Positions 1-7,269 of a DNA stretch of 29,932 bases are shown in pieces. The stretch covers positions 1 through 29,932 of the forward strand of contig JAAXHE010000014.1 of the NCBI GenBank assembly GCA_012271065.1, read 5' to 3'. Within the stretch, counting starts at the first letter, position 1. Each line of letters begins with the position of its first letter. The translations under genes and the position numbers were made by a program. This stretch comes from Candidatus Latescibacterota bacterium. Lineage in GTDB: Bacteria > Latescibacterota > UBA2968 > GCA-2709665. Under the pieces are notes generated by a model. The model worked only from the letters and a program-made list of their open reading frames with translations. It made no database searches and was not told the DNA's origin.

Positions 1-17
1 GTCTTAGAAGTCAATAG

Positions 18-110
18 GTACTAGGCATCAGGCTGGTCGAGAAATATCGCACCGAAACCAGCGACATTACGGTGGACGAAGTCGAGGTTGTCGTCAACGT
101 CGTGGACTGA
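18..110 (+). pseudogene. 3' remnant of an unidentified reading frame
   Basis: A frame ending in TGA at 108-110 reads as plausible protein over its last 25 or so codons (ending in DEVEVVVNVVD). The same frame is closed by TAG at 15-17 and has no convincing start. It may be the 3' end of a gene whose upstream part was lost, or the first few dozen bases may be a contig-edge artefact. Family not recognised. The following gene starts 49 bp later on the same strand. Confidence 0.3.
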
Positions 111-159
111 CCGCCGTCATCCAAAGGTGAAGGCGCAAGCAGACAAGAGGAATCCGGTC

Positions 160-1347
160 ATGCCCGTACCGGACATCTACACGGAAACACGTATCTCCAT
201 GCTCACGCCCGAACTCAGGCAGAGGGTAAGGGACAACCTTGTAACGTCGCAGTTCACGAAGGCGGGATGCACCCGGCCCGACGGAAAGGATTGGCCGGCA
301 TGGTTCGACCACGCACCGATCCTGCGAATTCGTGTGCCGACAGGTTCGCGGGCGTTCGGTACCTACAATCATCAGGCCGGCATCTGCAGATGGCGTGGAA
401 AATACTGGTACGTCTTCTCCAACGGACGCGTGGACGAAGAGGCGCCCGGCCAGCGGACCCTGATTACACGCAGCGAGGATCTGGCCGCATGGTCACGGCC
501 GGGTTGCGTGGCGCCCGGCGACGTCCAGGGAAGGATGTGGCGAAATACCGGTGGAATCATGGGTTACGACGACCGTCTCGTCGTATTCGTGCAGACGAAA
601 ACCGGGGGCGGCGCGGCTCGCAGGCCCGGGATGAGCGCCAGAGACGAAAGCAGGATAACCTGCGGCGTCGGACTCTTCGTGTCTGCCGACGGTGAAAGCT
701 GGACGGCGCGCGACGTCGCCGAGGACTGCTACTGGTTCGAGGCGCCGCGGCTGACGCGGGAGGGCAGGCTTCTGTGCGCCGGATCACGGCGAGGGCACCC
801 GATCGTGTTTCTCTGGCCCGGAGCGAATCCTCTGGATCGTCCCGAGGTCGTGGAGATCCCCTTCGAGGGTTCGCGGGGGATGGATTCGGGACGGTTTCCG
901 TACGGAGAAGCATCGTGGTACGAAACGGACGTGGGCGCGATATTCATGTTCCACCGGAACGAGACGGATGAGATGAGGCTGCGCGTGGCGGTCAGCGAGG
1001 ACGGCGGCCGAAGCTGGACGCCGCCCATGCTGTCGAATATTCCCGACTCGAAATCCCGCGTCAGCGCGGGACGCATGACCGACGGTCGTTTTTTTCTCAT
1101 CAACAACGCCATTGCCGACCTGCTGAACCGGGTGCCCCTGATGATTTCCATTTCGTCGGACGGCGTGAAATTCGAGCGACGATACTTTCTGATCAACGAA
1201 ACCACCGCCATTGCGTTTCCTGGCGCGCTCAAGGCGCACGGTCACCAGTATCCCTGCGCGCTGGTCGAGCAGGACCGGCTGATTGTGGCCTACTCGGTCA
1301 ACAAGGAACACATGGAACTCCTCACCGTGGACCCGAGCGACCTGTAA
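160..1347 (+). CDS. Sialidase-like BNR/Asp-box beta-propeller protein
   Basis: A 395-aa protein with the look of the sialidase/BNR six-bladed propeller superfamily. A clear Asp box, SEDGGRSW, lies at residues 279-286; degenerate versions are SADGESW near 175-181 and SSDGVKF near the C-terminus. A GH43-like segment, TRSEDLAAW, is at 103-111. Enzymes of this fold hydrolyse glycosidic bonds, but I do not see the full sialidase arginine triad, so substrate and activity are open. There is no signal peptide, so it is probably cytoplasmic. The ATG at 160 is chosen because AGAGG lies at 146-150, nine bases upstream; a TTG at 88 would extend the protein by 24 unlikely residues and overlap the previous frame. 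It faces the tonB gene tail to tail, with 14 bp between the stops. Confidence 0.7.
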   Translation: MPVPDIYTETRISMLTPELRQRVRDNLVTSQFTKAGCTRPDGKDWPAWFDHAPILRIRVPTGSRAFGTYNHQAGICRWRGKYWYVFSNGRVDEEAPGQRTLITRSEDLAAWSRPGCVAPGDVQGRMWRNTGGIMGYDDRLVVFVQTKTGGGAARRPGMSARDESRITCGVGLFVSADGESWTARDVAEDCYWFEAPRLTREGRLLCAGSRRGHPIVFLWPGANPLDRPEVVEIPFEGSRGMDSGRFPYGEASWYETDVGAIFMFHRNETDEMRLRVAVSEDGGRSWTPPMLSNIPDSKSRVSAGRMTDGRFFLINNAIADLLNRVPLMISISSDGVKFERRYFLINETTAIAFPGALKAHGHQYPCALVEQDRLIVAYSVNKEHMELLTVDPSDL

Positions 1348-1361
1348 AGCCGCCGTATCGC

Positions 1362-2003
1362 TCAATCGTTCAGCCGAAACCGGATGGGCATCGACATCTT
1401 CACCGCGACCACCCGGTCGTTCTGAACGGCAGGCTCGAATACGAACTGCGAAACCGCCTCGATCGCCGCCTTCCTGAAAATCTCCGGTCCTCGTACGGCA
1501 CGGACCTGTCTGACGCTCGCGTCTGCGCCCACCGTGAACGCCACGAACACCACCCCCTCCAGCCCGGCTTTCCTCGCCAATTCAGGGTAGACCGGCATGG
1601 TGAAACGGGTCAGGGAGGGTTTCTGCTCAACCCTCCAGAATTCAAGGACTTCCTCCTCGACGGGTGCGGTCTCGCGGCGCACGGGCGTAGGGAGTTCCAC
1701 GGGTACACGTTCCAAGTCCAGTTCAGTCGACTCGATGGTTACGTCTTCGGGCACCTCGTCGGCATCCGCTTCAATCGGCACTGAGGGCCGCTTCGGCTCA
1801 GGACGGCTCGGATGCCGGATTTCGGGAATTTGCTCGACAATGATCACGTCGGGGCGGCGCACCCGCGCTGGTGTTTCCATCTCGAAAGAGGGAAACATCA
1901 CTGCGAGGACCAGAAGAAACACGATGGAGATTCCGACACTCCGCGCCATCACCTTCGGGTACGCCAGCTTCAGATCCGCTTCGGGATGCTTATAACGCAA
2001 CAT
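1362..2003 (-). CDS. TonB family energy transducer
   Basis: A 213-aa TonB-like protein. It has a short cytoplasmic N-terminus, one transmembrane anchor at about residues 22-40, a Pro/Glu-rich periplasmic linker at about 45-125, and a C-terminal TonB domain from about 132 to 213. That domain carries the usual YPELARKAGLEG signature (139-150) and the FEPA motif near 189-192. Such proteins pass the proton-motive force from ExbB/ExbD to outer-membrane receptors; stand-alone copies are often paired with BlaI/M56 regulators, as here. The start is supported by AAAGGAG at 2011-2017, seven bases upstream. It runs in the same direction as the M56 gene, but a terminator and 390 bp separate them, so it probably has its own promoter. 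No exbB, exbD or receptor gene is nearby. Confidence 0.88.
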   Translation of the reverse strand: MLRYKHPEADLKLAYPKVMARSVGISIVFLLVLAVMFPSFEMETPARVRRPDVIIVEQIPEIRHPSRPEPKRPSVPIEADADEVPEDVTIESTELDLERVPVELPTPVRRETAPVEEEVLEFWRVEQKPSLTRFTMPVYPELARKAGLEGVVFVAFTVGADASVRQVRAVRGPEIFRKAAIEAVSQFVFEPAVQNDRVVAVKMSMPIRFRLND

Positions 2004-2130
2004 CGTCGGCCTCCTTTCAGGTTGTATGTTAACCGTGACAGGTTGATGTTCCGCCTGTCGCCAGTGCCATTTTGCCGAAAGCTGCCAGTTTGCGCTTCGT
2101 CGCGAAGCACCGGTATCGTATGCGGAGACC

Positions 2131-2170
2131 TCTCCCCCCGGCCCCCTCTCCCGTGGGGAGAGGGGGAGCC
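2131..2170. repeat. CCCCTCTCCC-type dispersed hairpin repeat
   Basis: CCCCCTCTCCC at 2142-2152 and its exact reverse complement at 2156-2166 form an 11-bp stem with a GTG loop, set in a CTCTCCCCCC-G-GCCCC context. Repeats of this kind, whose translation reads like PLPPAPSPVGRGG, are scattered through intergenic DNA of many bacteria. Only one copy is in this window, so membership of a repeat family is inferred from recognition. Confidence 0.6.
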
Positions 2171-2357
2171 GAGCGAGACGCCCTCAAGCAATTGTCGTTG
2201 CCCCTTCCTGTGGGAACGGGAATTGCAGACTTTGCTCGTCCTGTTGCGTGCACGGATGAGGAAGAGTGGAACTTCGTCGTCGCAAGTTACAAGCCTGCGG
2301 CATCCCAATTGGTCCTGGCATCAGACACATGTAATTAATGAATTAATATTTAAATTG

Positions 2358-2385
2358 AAAAAAACGGGCGAGTCTCCTCTGCCCG
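2358..2385 (-). terminator. Rho-independent terminator after the M56 gene
   Basis: On the minus strand CGGGC pairs with GCCCG, with an inner GAG/CTC extension around a GAGA loop, and is followed directly by seven T residues (2364-2358). It starts 8 bp after the M56 stop codon, so it should end the blaI-M56 transcript before tonB. Confidence 0.75.
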
Positions 2386-2393
2386 CGCGGATG

Positions 2394-4550
2394 TCAGTCA
2401 TCGATGCCGTGCGTGACATGGGTCCCTGTCGTCGCGAGCCGGTCCTCGTAGAACGGCCCCGTTTCGAACGTCCTGGCCACGACGTCCAGTTGACGAAGAT
2501 AGGCCTCTTTTCTTCTGTTAGGGCCGTAGACTCCAAGGTCCAGGAAATAGAGCCGGTCCTTTTTCTCGTCCACCAGCACGTAGCTCCTGAAGGGCCCGCC
2601 CTTCCACGAGTGATCGTTCTGCCACAATCCTTCCAGATGCACTGCCAACCGGCTTCCGAGCTCCCGCTGACTCACGGTCAGGCCGGTTGGGTCCACAATG
2701 TCGTTTTCAAAGAACCTCTCGGCGATCTCGTTCCGCTTCTGGATACACCACGCCTCGGTCAACCGGTGCGGCGGCACGCCGTCCTCCCGGTAGACAAACA
2801 TCCACTGGCGCACCCTTGCGTGGGTACGCGTCAGTACCACGAACCCGCTATCGGCGTGTGAGTCAATCATATTGAAGCCGAAGGGTACGCGCACGCGCCA
2901 TCCGAACCGTTCCGCCAGCTCCGAAGCGAGCGACTTTCTTTCGCCGAATCGATAGAGTACGTCGGCGACCCATTCGTCCCGCTTCCCGTCGACCGCGCCG
3001 TAAATCCGGTCCGCTTCCGTCAGGAAGTTGGCTTTCAACGCACTGCGGTCCTCGCCCGTAACCAGCGCGACGACCTGGTCGTCCGCCCACACGTCACGGC
3101 GGATGACAATCGGCGCCGCGCCGTTACGGATGGCTTCTCTCCTTCCGTCCGGAACCAGCGAGCGTACCAGCCTGCTTGCTTCGTGGTCTCCGTCAAACGG
3201 CGCCGCGATCACGATATTCCTGCGACGCAACGCCCGGAAATCTCCCGCTCGCACGAACGAGACATGATATAGGCGCTCCTTCCCGGGTGTCCTAATTATC
3301 CTCTCGAAAACGCCGCGGATGGGATTACCCAACATTCGGGCATCCAGGGAATCCGCAATTACCGTAACCAGGTCCGAGCGCCCGGAACTGGAGGGCAGGC
3401 CGTCCAGCCGCAGGAATGACAGCAGCCGATCCTTGATGGTTGCCAGCCTGACGAAGGCTTCCGACCGGCCCGGCGCCTCGACCGCCGGTCCGCCGCCGCA
3501 ATGTGTCAATACCGCCAGGACCAGACCGAAAGCCAGTACGAGACCGGCCCGTGACAGCCGACGACCGCGGCCGCCCGGAGCATTCAACAGACGTGAGACC
3601 CGCCGAACGACCTGCTTCCGGTCTCCGGGGGCGCCGATTCCCATCGTCAACCCCGCCGGAGATGCCAACATCTCGGTCAGCCGGGTGAGGCAAACCGCGT
3701 AACCTCTGGCTCCTCCGGTTATGCCGACCACCATATCGTCACACGCGACCTCGCGCTCAAGGTCCATCTGTCGACCGATCCACCATACGGCCGGATGGAA
3801 GAACAAAACGCACCCGACAATCGCCTGCAGGAGCCTGGACCAGTCATCCAGCCGGTGCAGGTGCGCCAGTTCGTGCAGGACTACCTGATCGAATTCCGCC
3901 TCCGTAAGCCGCTCCAGCATGGACTCGGGGATCAGAATCACAGGTCTGAAGAGACCCGTCGCCGCGGGAGCGACCACCTGTGTGGAACTGCAGAGGCGCA
4001 CCCAGCGACGCGTCTCGCAAGCCCGAAGGAGGCGGCGCAACCTGTGCTGATAGCGGGCAGGAAGGGGCCTCGCGCTCAGCTTCAGGCGCCGAATATGACG
4101 AAAAGCCAGGAAGAGCCTCGCCGACAGTGCCAGTACGATCAGCATCCATACCGCGAATACAATCGGCGGCCATGGTCGGGGAAGCTCAGCGACGATATCC
4201 GGCTCCAGGCCCTCCGGCGCTTCGGAGTCGGGCGTCGATTCGTACCCATTCTCCCGGCTGAGATTCCGGCTTTCGGAGGCCTGCTCCTCGCTTATTTCCA
4301 CTGCCCGGGACCAAATTCGCGCGGCGCCCGCATGGTCCGGCGGACTCAAAACTCCGGACCACGACAGTGCGAACACCGCCGCCAGCGCGACCGTCCAGAT
4401 CACGTACCGGGTCCGCGCGTTCAGCCACTTCGCGAAGTTCAGGAGGCACGCGAGCGCAATCGTAACGAGCAGTCCCGGCCAGAGTCCTTCGAGTACGGCG
4501 GACACGACCAACCGGGAAACAGCGTCGAAGATTTCGTAGGCCGCGAACAT
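2394..4550 (-). CDS. M56 (BlaR1-type) metallopeptidase fused to a DUF4837-like domain
   Basis: A 718-aa membrane protein. Hydrophobic segments lie at about residues 24-41, 50-68 and 128-150. The M56 zinc peptidase core has HELAH at 226-230, then FHPAVWW (251-257) and REVACDD (266-272), the usual M56 order; another membrane segment is at about 334-350. BlaR1-type peptidases sense an extracellular signal and relieve repression by cleaving, or causing cleavage of, a BlaI-type repressor, and such a repressor is encoded just upstream. Residues from about 394 to 710 resemble DUF4837, normally a separate secreted lipoprotein, including KGGPFRSYVLVD and a C-terminal YGPNRRKEAYLRQL stretch. This part would lie outside the cytoplasm and may be the sensor; that role is inference. 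The start lies 10 bp after the blaI stop, has no good ribosome-binding site and may be translationally coupled. Confidence 0.85.
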   Translation of the reverse strand: MFAAYEIFDAVSRLVVSAVLEGLWPGLLVTIALACLLNFAKWLNARTRYVIWTVALAAVFALSWSGVLSPPDHAGAARIWSRAVEISEEQASESRNLSRENGYESTPDSEAPEGLEPDIVAELPRPWPPIVFAVWMLIVLALSARLFLAFRHIRRLKLSARPLPARYQHRLRRLLRACETRRWVRLCSSTQVVAPAATGLFRPVILIPESMLERLTEAEFDQVVLHELAHLHRLDDWSRLLQAIVGCVLFFHPAVWWIGRQMDLEREVACDDMVVGITGGARGYAVCLTRLTEMLASPAGLTMGIGAPGDRKQVVRRVSRLLNAPGGRGRRLSRAGLVLAFGLVLAVLTHCGGGPAVEAPGRSEAFVRLATIKDRLLSFLRLDGLPSSSGRSDLVTVIADSLDARMLGNPIRGVFERIIRTPGKERLYHVSFVRAGDFRALRRRNIVIAAPFDGDHEASRLVRSLVPDGRREAIRNGAAPIVIRRDVWADDQVVALVTGEDRSALKANFLTEADRIYGAVDGKRDEWVADVLYRFGERKSLASELAERFGWRVRVPFGFNMIDSHADSGFVVLTRTHARVRQWMFVYREDGVPPHRLTEAWCIQKRNEIAERFFENDIVDPTGLTVSQRELGSRLAVHLEGLWQNDHSWKGGPFRSYVLVDEKKDRLYFLDLGVYGPNRRKEAYLRQLDVVARTFETGPFYEDRLATTGTHVTHGIDD

Positions 4551-4560
4551 ACAGAGTTAC

Positions 4561-4938
4561 CTAACTGCTTTCGTCCACCATTCGTTTCAGGCGATCGAGA
4601 ACGTCTCCGTCGACCGTTTCGTTCTCTAGAATGTTCAGCATCAGCGCTTCGGGCGAATTGTTGAAAAACCGGCTCATCATGTACCGTACCACGCTTCTCC
4701 TGGCGTCCTCGCGGCCGACGACGGGCTGGTAGACGTAGGCCCTGCCCTCCTTTTCGTGGGACACGTAGCCTTTCCGCTCGAGAATTCTCAGCGTTGTCAA
4801 CACCGTGCTGTAGGCGAGCGGTTCGTTACCCGGCAGCGCCGCGACAACGTCGCGCACGGTGGCTGCCTCCTTTTTCCAGAGCACGTCCATCAGCCTGAGT
4901 TCGGCTTCCGTAAGCGTGGGCGACTTCGGCCTTGCCAT
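4561..4938 (-). CDS. BlaI/MecI/CopY family transcriptional repressor
   Basis: A 125-aa winged-helix repressor of normal BlaI length. The N-terminal domain (about 5-75) has the family pattern LTEAELRLMDVLW, the recognition-helix region YSTVLTTLRILERKGYV, and the wing EGRAYVYQPVV. The C-terminal part (about 80-125) is the dimerisation helix region with the cleavage-site area, NNSPEALMLNIL. It would bind as a dimer to TGTA/TACA-type operators and be inactivated after the adjacent M56 protein senses its signal. The start is well supported by AAGGAG at 4947-4952, eight bases upstream. A TGTACA palindrome overlaps the -10 box of the predicted promoter, as expected for autoregulation. The regulated target beyond this unit is not evident; tonB is a candidate. 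Beta-lactamase genes are absent, so I give no symbol. Confidence 0.9.
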   Translation of the reverse strand: MARPKSPTLTEAELRLMDVLWKKEAATVRDVVAALPGNEPLAYSTVLTTLRILERKGYVSHEKEGRAYVYQPVVGREDARRSVVRYMMSRFFNNSPEALMLNILENETVDGDVLDRLKRMVDESS

Positions 4939-5017
4939 ACATTGAACTCCTTAAAAGGTTGTACTTGAGTCACGAAGTTTCGTAATTATGGGGCGCGCGA
5001 TTAATTCCTTAATTTAA

Positions 5018-5045
5018 AATGTACAGAAGATCCGCATTTTGTCAA
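5018..5045 (-). promoter_or_regulatory. Predicted promoter of the blaI-M56 unit with overlapping TGTACA
   Basis: Minus strand: TTGACA (5045-5040), a 16-bp spacer, then TACATT (5023-5018). The palindrome TGTACA at 5020-5025 overlaps the -10 box and fits the TACA/TGTA half-sites of BlaI operators. A related TTGTACT lies at 4959-4965 in the leader. Confidence 0.5.
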
Positions 5046-5096
5046 TTAAAAAATTAATATTGTTGCGATGTGCCATTCGGAGACGCCATATTCCTC

Positions 5097-5125
5097 TTGA
5101 CATACTTCTGGAGATTCGGTAATTT
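5097..5125 (+). promoter_or_regulatory. Predicted promoter of the tetR-efflux operon
   Basis: TTGACA at 5097-5102, a 17-bp spacer and TAATTT at 5120-5125. The -10 match is modest (3 of 6), but the -35 is perfect and the operator-like palindromes begin inside the -10 box. Confidence 0.5.
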
Positions 5126-5151
5126 AAAACGTTCGTTTTAAACATACGTTT
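5123..5151. promoter_or_regulatory. Two adjacent TetR-type operator sites (AAAC-N4-GTTT)
   Basis: A perfect 20-bp inverted repeat, TTTAAAACG-TT-CGTTTTAAA, spans 5123-5142. Its core AAACGTTCGTTT (5127-5138) is followed 13 bp downstream, start to start, by a second site, AAACATACGTTT (5140-5151). Both fit AAAC-N4-GTTT. They lie between the -10 box and the tetR start, so bound repressor would block initiation. The pattern resembles sites reported for PsrA-like TetR regulators; identity of the bound protein is inferred. Confidence 0.7.
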
Positions 5152-5182
5152 GTTTGAAATTGATCATCAGTTGTGTGATTCC

Positions 5183-5827
5183 ATGAATCAGTCCGATACT
5201 CACGACCGTCTGCTCGACGCCGCCGAACATCTGTTTGCCGAACACGGAATCGCAGCCACGTCCCTGCGCGCCATAACTTCCGAGGCGTCCGCAAACCTGG
5301 CCTCCGTCCACTACCACTTCGGCTCCAAAGAAGCGCTTATCGAAGCGGTTTTCGCCCGGAGGCTGGAACCTCTGAACCGGGAACGGCGCCGCCTTCTCGA
5401 TGCCGAAGAATCGGCCGCCGGAGACGCGCCCTCCATTGAAGGTATTGTAAATGCCTTCGTAGCGCCCGCGATGCGGCTGGCGTACGACCCCGCGGGCGGC
5501 GGCGAGAATTTCATGCTGCTCATCGGAAGGCTCTATTCCGAACCTGGAGACCTGGGGTACAGAATTACCGAACAGTTCGCCGAAGTCTTTCAGCGCTTTA
5601 CGTCCGCCCTTGCCCGCAGTCTTCCCCACCTGTCCCGGACCGACCTGCTCTGGCGGTTCTTCTTCATGGTCGGCTGCATCAGCATGCCGCTGATGGGGAG
5701 ACACATCATCCCGCGACGGACCGGCGGCCTGTGCGATCCGTCCGATATCGAAAACAACATCAGCCGCCTCGTCGCGTTCCTCGCGGCCGGCCTTCGCGCC
5801 GCCGCCCCCAACGGAGACCCAACTTGA
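5183..5827 (+). CDS. TetR/AcrR family transcriptional regulator of the efflux operon
   Basis: A 214-aa TetR-family repressor. The N-terminal DNA-binding domain (about 7-55) has the family features LLDAAEHLFAEHG, ATSLRAITSEA and NLASVHYHFGSKEAL, including the HTH ending in YHFGSK. The C-terminal ligand domain (about 85-200) resembles that of PsrA/CecR-like members. It most likely represses its own operon, the three efflux genes that follow, until a ligand (drug, fatty acid or other hydrophobic molecule, unknown) binds. The ATG at 5183 is preferred over a TTG at 5150, because the TTG lies inside the operator; the ribosome-binding site is weak. Its TGA overlaps the TTG start of the next gene. 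Confidence 0.9.
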   Translation: MNQSDTHDRLLDAAEHLFAEHGIAATSLRAITSEASANLASVHYHFGSKEALIEAVFARRLEPLNRERRRLLDAEESAAGDAPSIEGIVNAFVAPAMRLAYDPAGGGENFMLLIGRLYSEPGDLGYRITEQFAEVFQRFTSALARSLPHLSRTDLLWRFFFMVGCISMPLMGRHIIPRRTGGLCDPSDIENNISRLVAFLAAGLRAAAPNGDPT

Positions 5828-7266
5828 GACCGGTTCTTTCCATTCTCACCGTGCTGCTTGCGGCCTGCGCCGCGGCCCCGCAGGTGAACCCACCGGACGT
5901 CGAAGTCACCATTCCGGAACGTTGGGCGGCGGGTAAAGCCGGCGCCGCGCCCGCGGACACGCTCTGGTGGCGTACTTTCGATGACGAAACCCTTACTGGC
6001 CTGGTTGCCGAAGCGCTGGCGAGAAACCACAACCTGCAGGCCTCCGCCGCCAGGGTACGCGCGGCCGCGGCACGGGCGAAAATCGCCGGCGCCCCTCTGT
6101 ATCCCAATGCCGGAGGCCGAGTGAGCGGGTCCCGCCGCAAACAGAATTTCATAGGCCTGCCCATCCCCGGTTCCGGAAACGACGTTCTGACCTCAACGTC
6201 AAGCAGCTTTGGACTGGCCCTCGACGTCTCCTGGGAACTCGATCTCTGGAACCGGCTGGGGGCCGGCGCCTCCGCCGCTCTGGCCGACGCGCAGGCCGCG
6301 CGCGCGGATCATACAGGCGCACGGCTTTCGCTGGCGGGCCAGACCGCCAAGCTCTGGTTCGCGGCCGTGGAGGCCCGCAGGCAGGTCCATCTTTCGGAAG
6401 CCACGGTAGAGAACCTCGAGACGTCCAGCGAGGTCGTACGGGAACGTTACAGGCGCGGATTGAGACACGCACTGGACCTGCGGCGCGCGCTTTCGGACCT
6501 GGCGGGCGCCGAGGCCGTCCTCCAACAGCGTCGGCTCATTCTGGACGGTACCCGGCGGCAGCTCGAAGTCCTTCTGGGCAGGTATCCCGCCGCCGCGCTC
6601 AAACCCGGCTCGAACCTGCCGGAACTTCCGGAAGCCATTCCAGACGGCCTTCCTGCCGACCTGGTGTCCCGCCGTCCGGACCTGATGGCGGCGGAACGGA
6701 GGCTGGCGGCGTCCCACGCCCGGTACAAACAGGCCAGACGGGCGCTCTATCCCCGCATCAGCCTCACGGGTTCCTCCGGCACCAGCAGCAGGGACCTGGA
6801 GAGCCTTCTCGACGGCGACTTCAGCGTGTGGAACCTTGCGGGAAATGTCCTGCAGCCCCTCTTTCAGGGCGGACGGATTCGCGGCGGCATCCGGTTGGCC
6901 GCTTCACAATCCGAAGGGGCCGTATCCACATACGTTCAAAGCGTCCTGTCCGCCTTTGCCGAAGTGGAGACCGCACTGGCGGCGGAAAGCCTTCTGGCCA
7001 AACGACAGGCGGCGCTTGAAACCGCAACCGAGCAGGCCCTTGCCGCGCGCCGCCTGGCCGAGGACAGGTACGCCGGAGGCCTGGTGGACCTGAACACGAT
7101 GCTGGACGCCCAGCGCGGGGCGTACGCGTCCGAAAGCCAGCTCATCGCCGTACGCCGGCAGCGCCTCGAGAACCGGGTCAACCTGCACCTCGCCCTTGGC
7201 GGGGGTTTCGCGGGTCCCCCCGGAACGGCTTCGACGACGTCGACAACGCAAACGGAAGGACTGTAG
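5824..7266 (+). CDS. RND efflux outer-membrane factor lipoprotein (OprM/NodT family)
   Basis: A 480-aa outer-membrane channel protein of the TolC/OprM/NodT class, the exit duct of a tripartite pump. The start is TTG at 5824 with GGAG at 5813-5816; this gives a short lipoprotein signal, RPVLSILTVLLAACA, with the lipobox LLAAC and Cys at about residue 14. Two OEP repeats follow, each rich in long helices; the first begins with DETLTGLVAEALARNHNLQASAAR in sense and the second after the segment LVSRRPDLMAAERRL, which is diagnostic of the family. SPECIAL: it overlaps the tetR stop by three bases and is followed 3 bp later by the fusion-protein gene, so the operon is tightly packed. Confidence 0.92.
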   Translation: MRPVLSILTVLLAACAAAPQVNPPDVEVTIPERWAAGKAGAAPADTLWWRTFDDETLTGLVAEALARNHNLQASAARVRAAAARAKIAGAPLYPNAGGRVSGSRRKQNFIGLPIPGSGNDVLTSTSSSFGLALDVSWELDLWNRLGAGASAALADAQAARADHTGARLSLAGQTAKLWFAAVEARRQVHLSEATVENLETSSEVVRERYRRGLRHALDLRRALSDLAGAEAVLQQRRLILDGTRRQLEVLLGRYPAAALKPGSNLPELPEAIPDGLPADLVSRRPDLMAAERRLAASHARYKQARRALYPRISLTGSSGTSSRDLESLLDGDFSVWNLAGNVLQPLFQGGRIRGGIRLAASQSEGAVSTYVQSVLSAFAEVETALAAESLLAKRQAALETATEQALAARRLAEDRYAGGLVDLNTMLDAQRGAYASESQLIAVRRQRLENRVNLHLALGGGFAGPPGTASTTSTTQTEGL

Positions 7267-7269
7267 AAC

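Larger units (their letters stand above)
2004..2393. other. 390-bp intergenic region between tonB and the M56 gene
   Basis: No gene is seen here. Reading on the minus strand it holds, in order, the terminator of the M56 unit (2358-2385), an AT-rich patch near 2330-2360, a dispersed-repeat stretch with an 11-bp hairpin (2142-2166), a small hairpin GCTTCG-TCG-CGAAGC (2094-2108) and the tonB ribosome-binding site. The tonB promoter must lie here, but I cannot pick one with good -35 and -10 boxes. Confidence 0.6.

Noticed and set aside
4561..4938. Beta-lactam resistance regulator (blaI in the strict sense)
   Set aside because: The family match is good, but no beta-lactamase or penicillin-binding sensor domain is present, so resistance is not supported.
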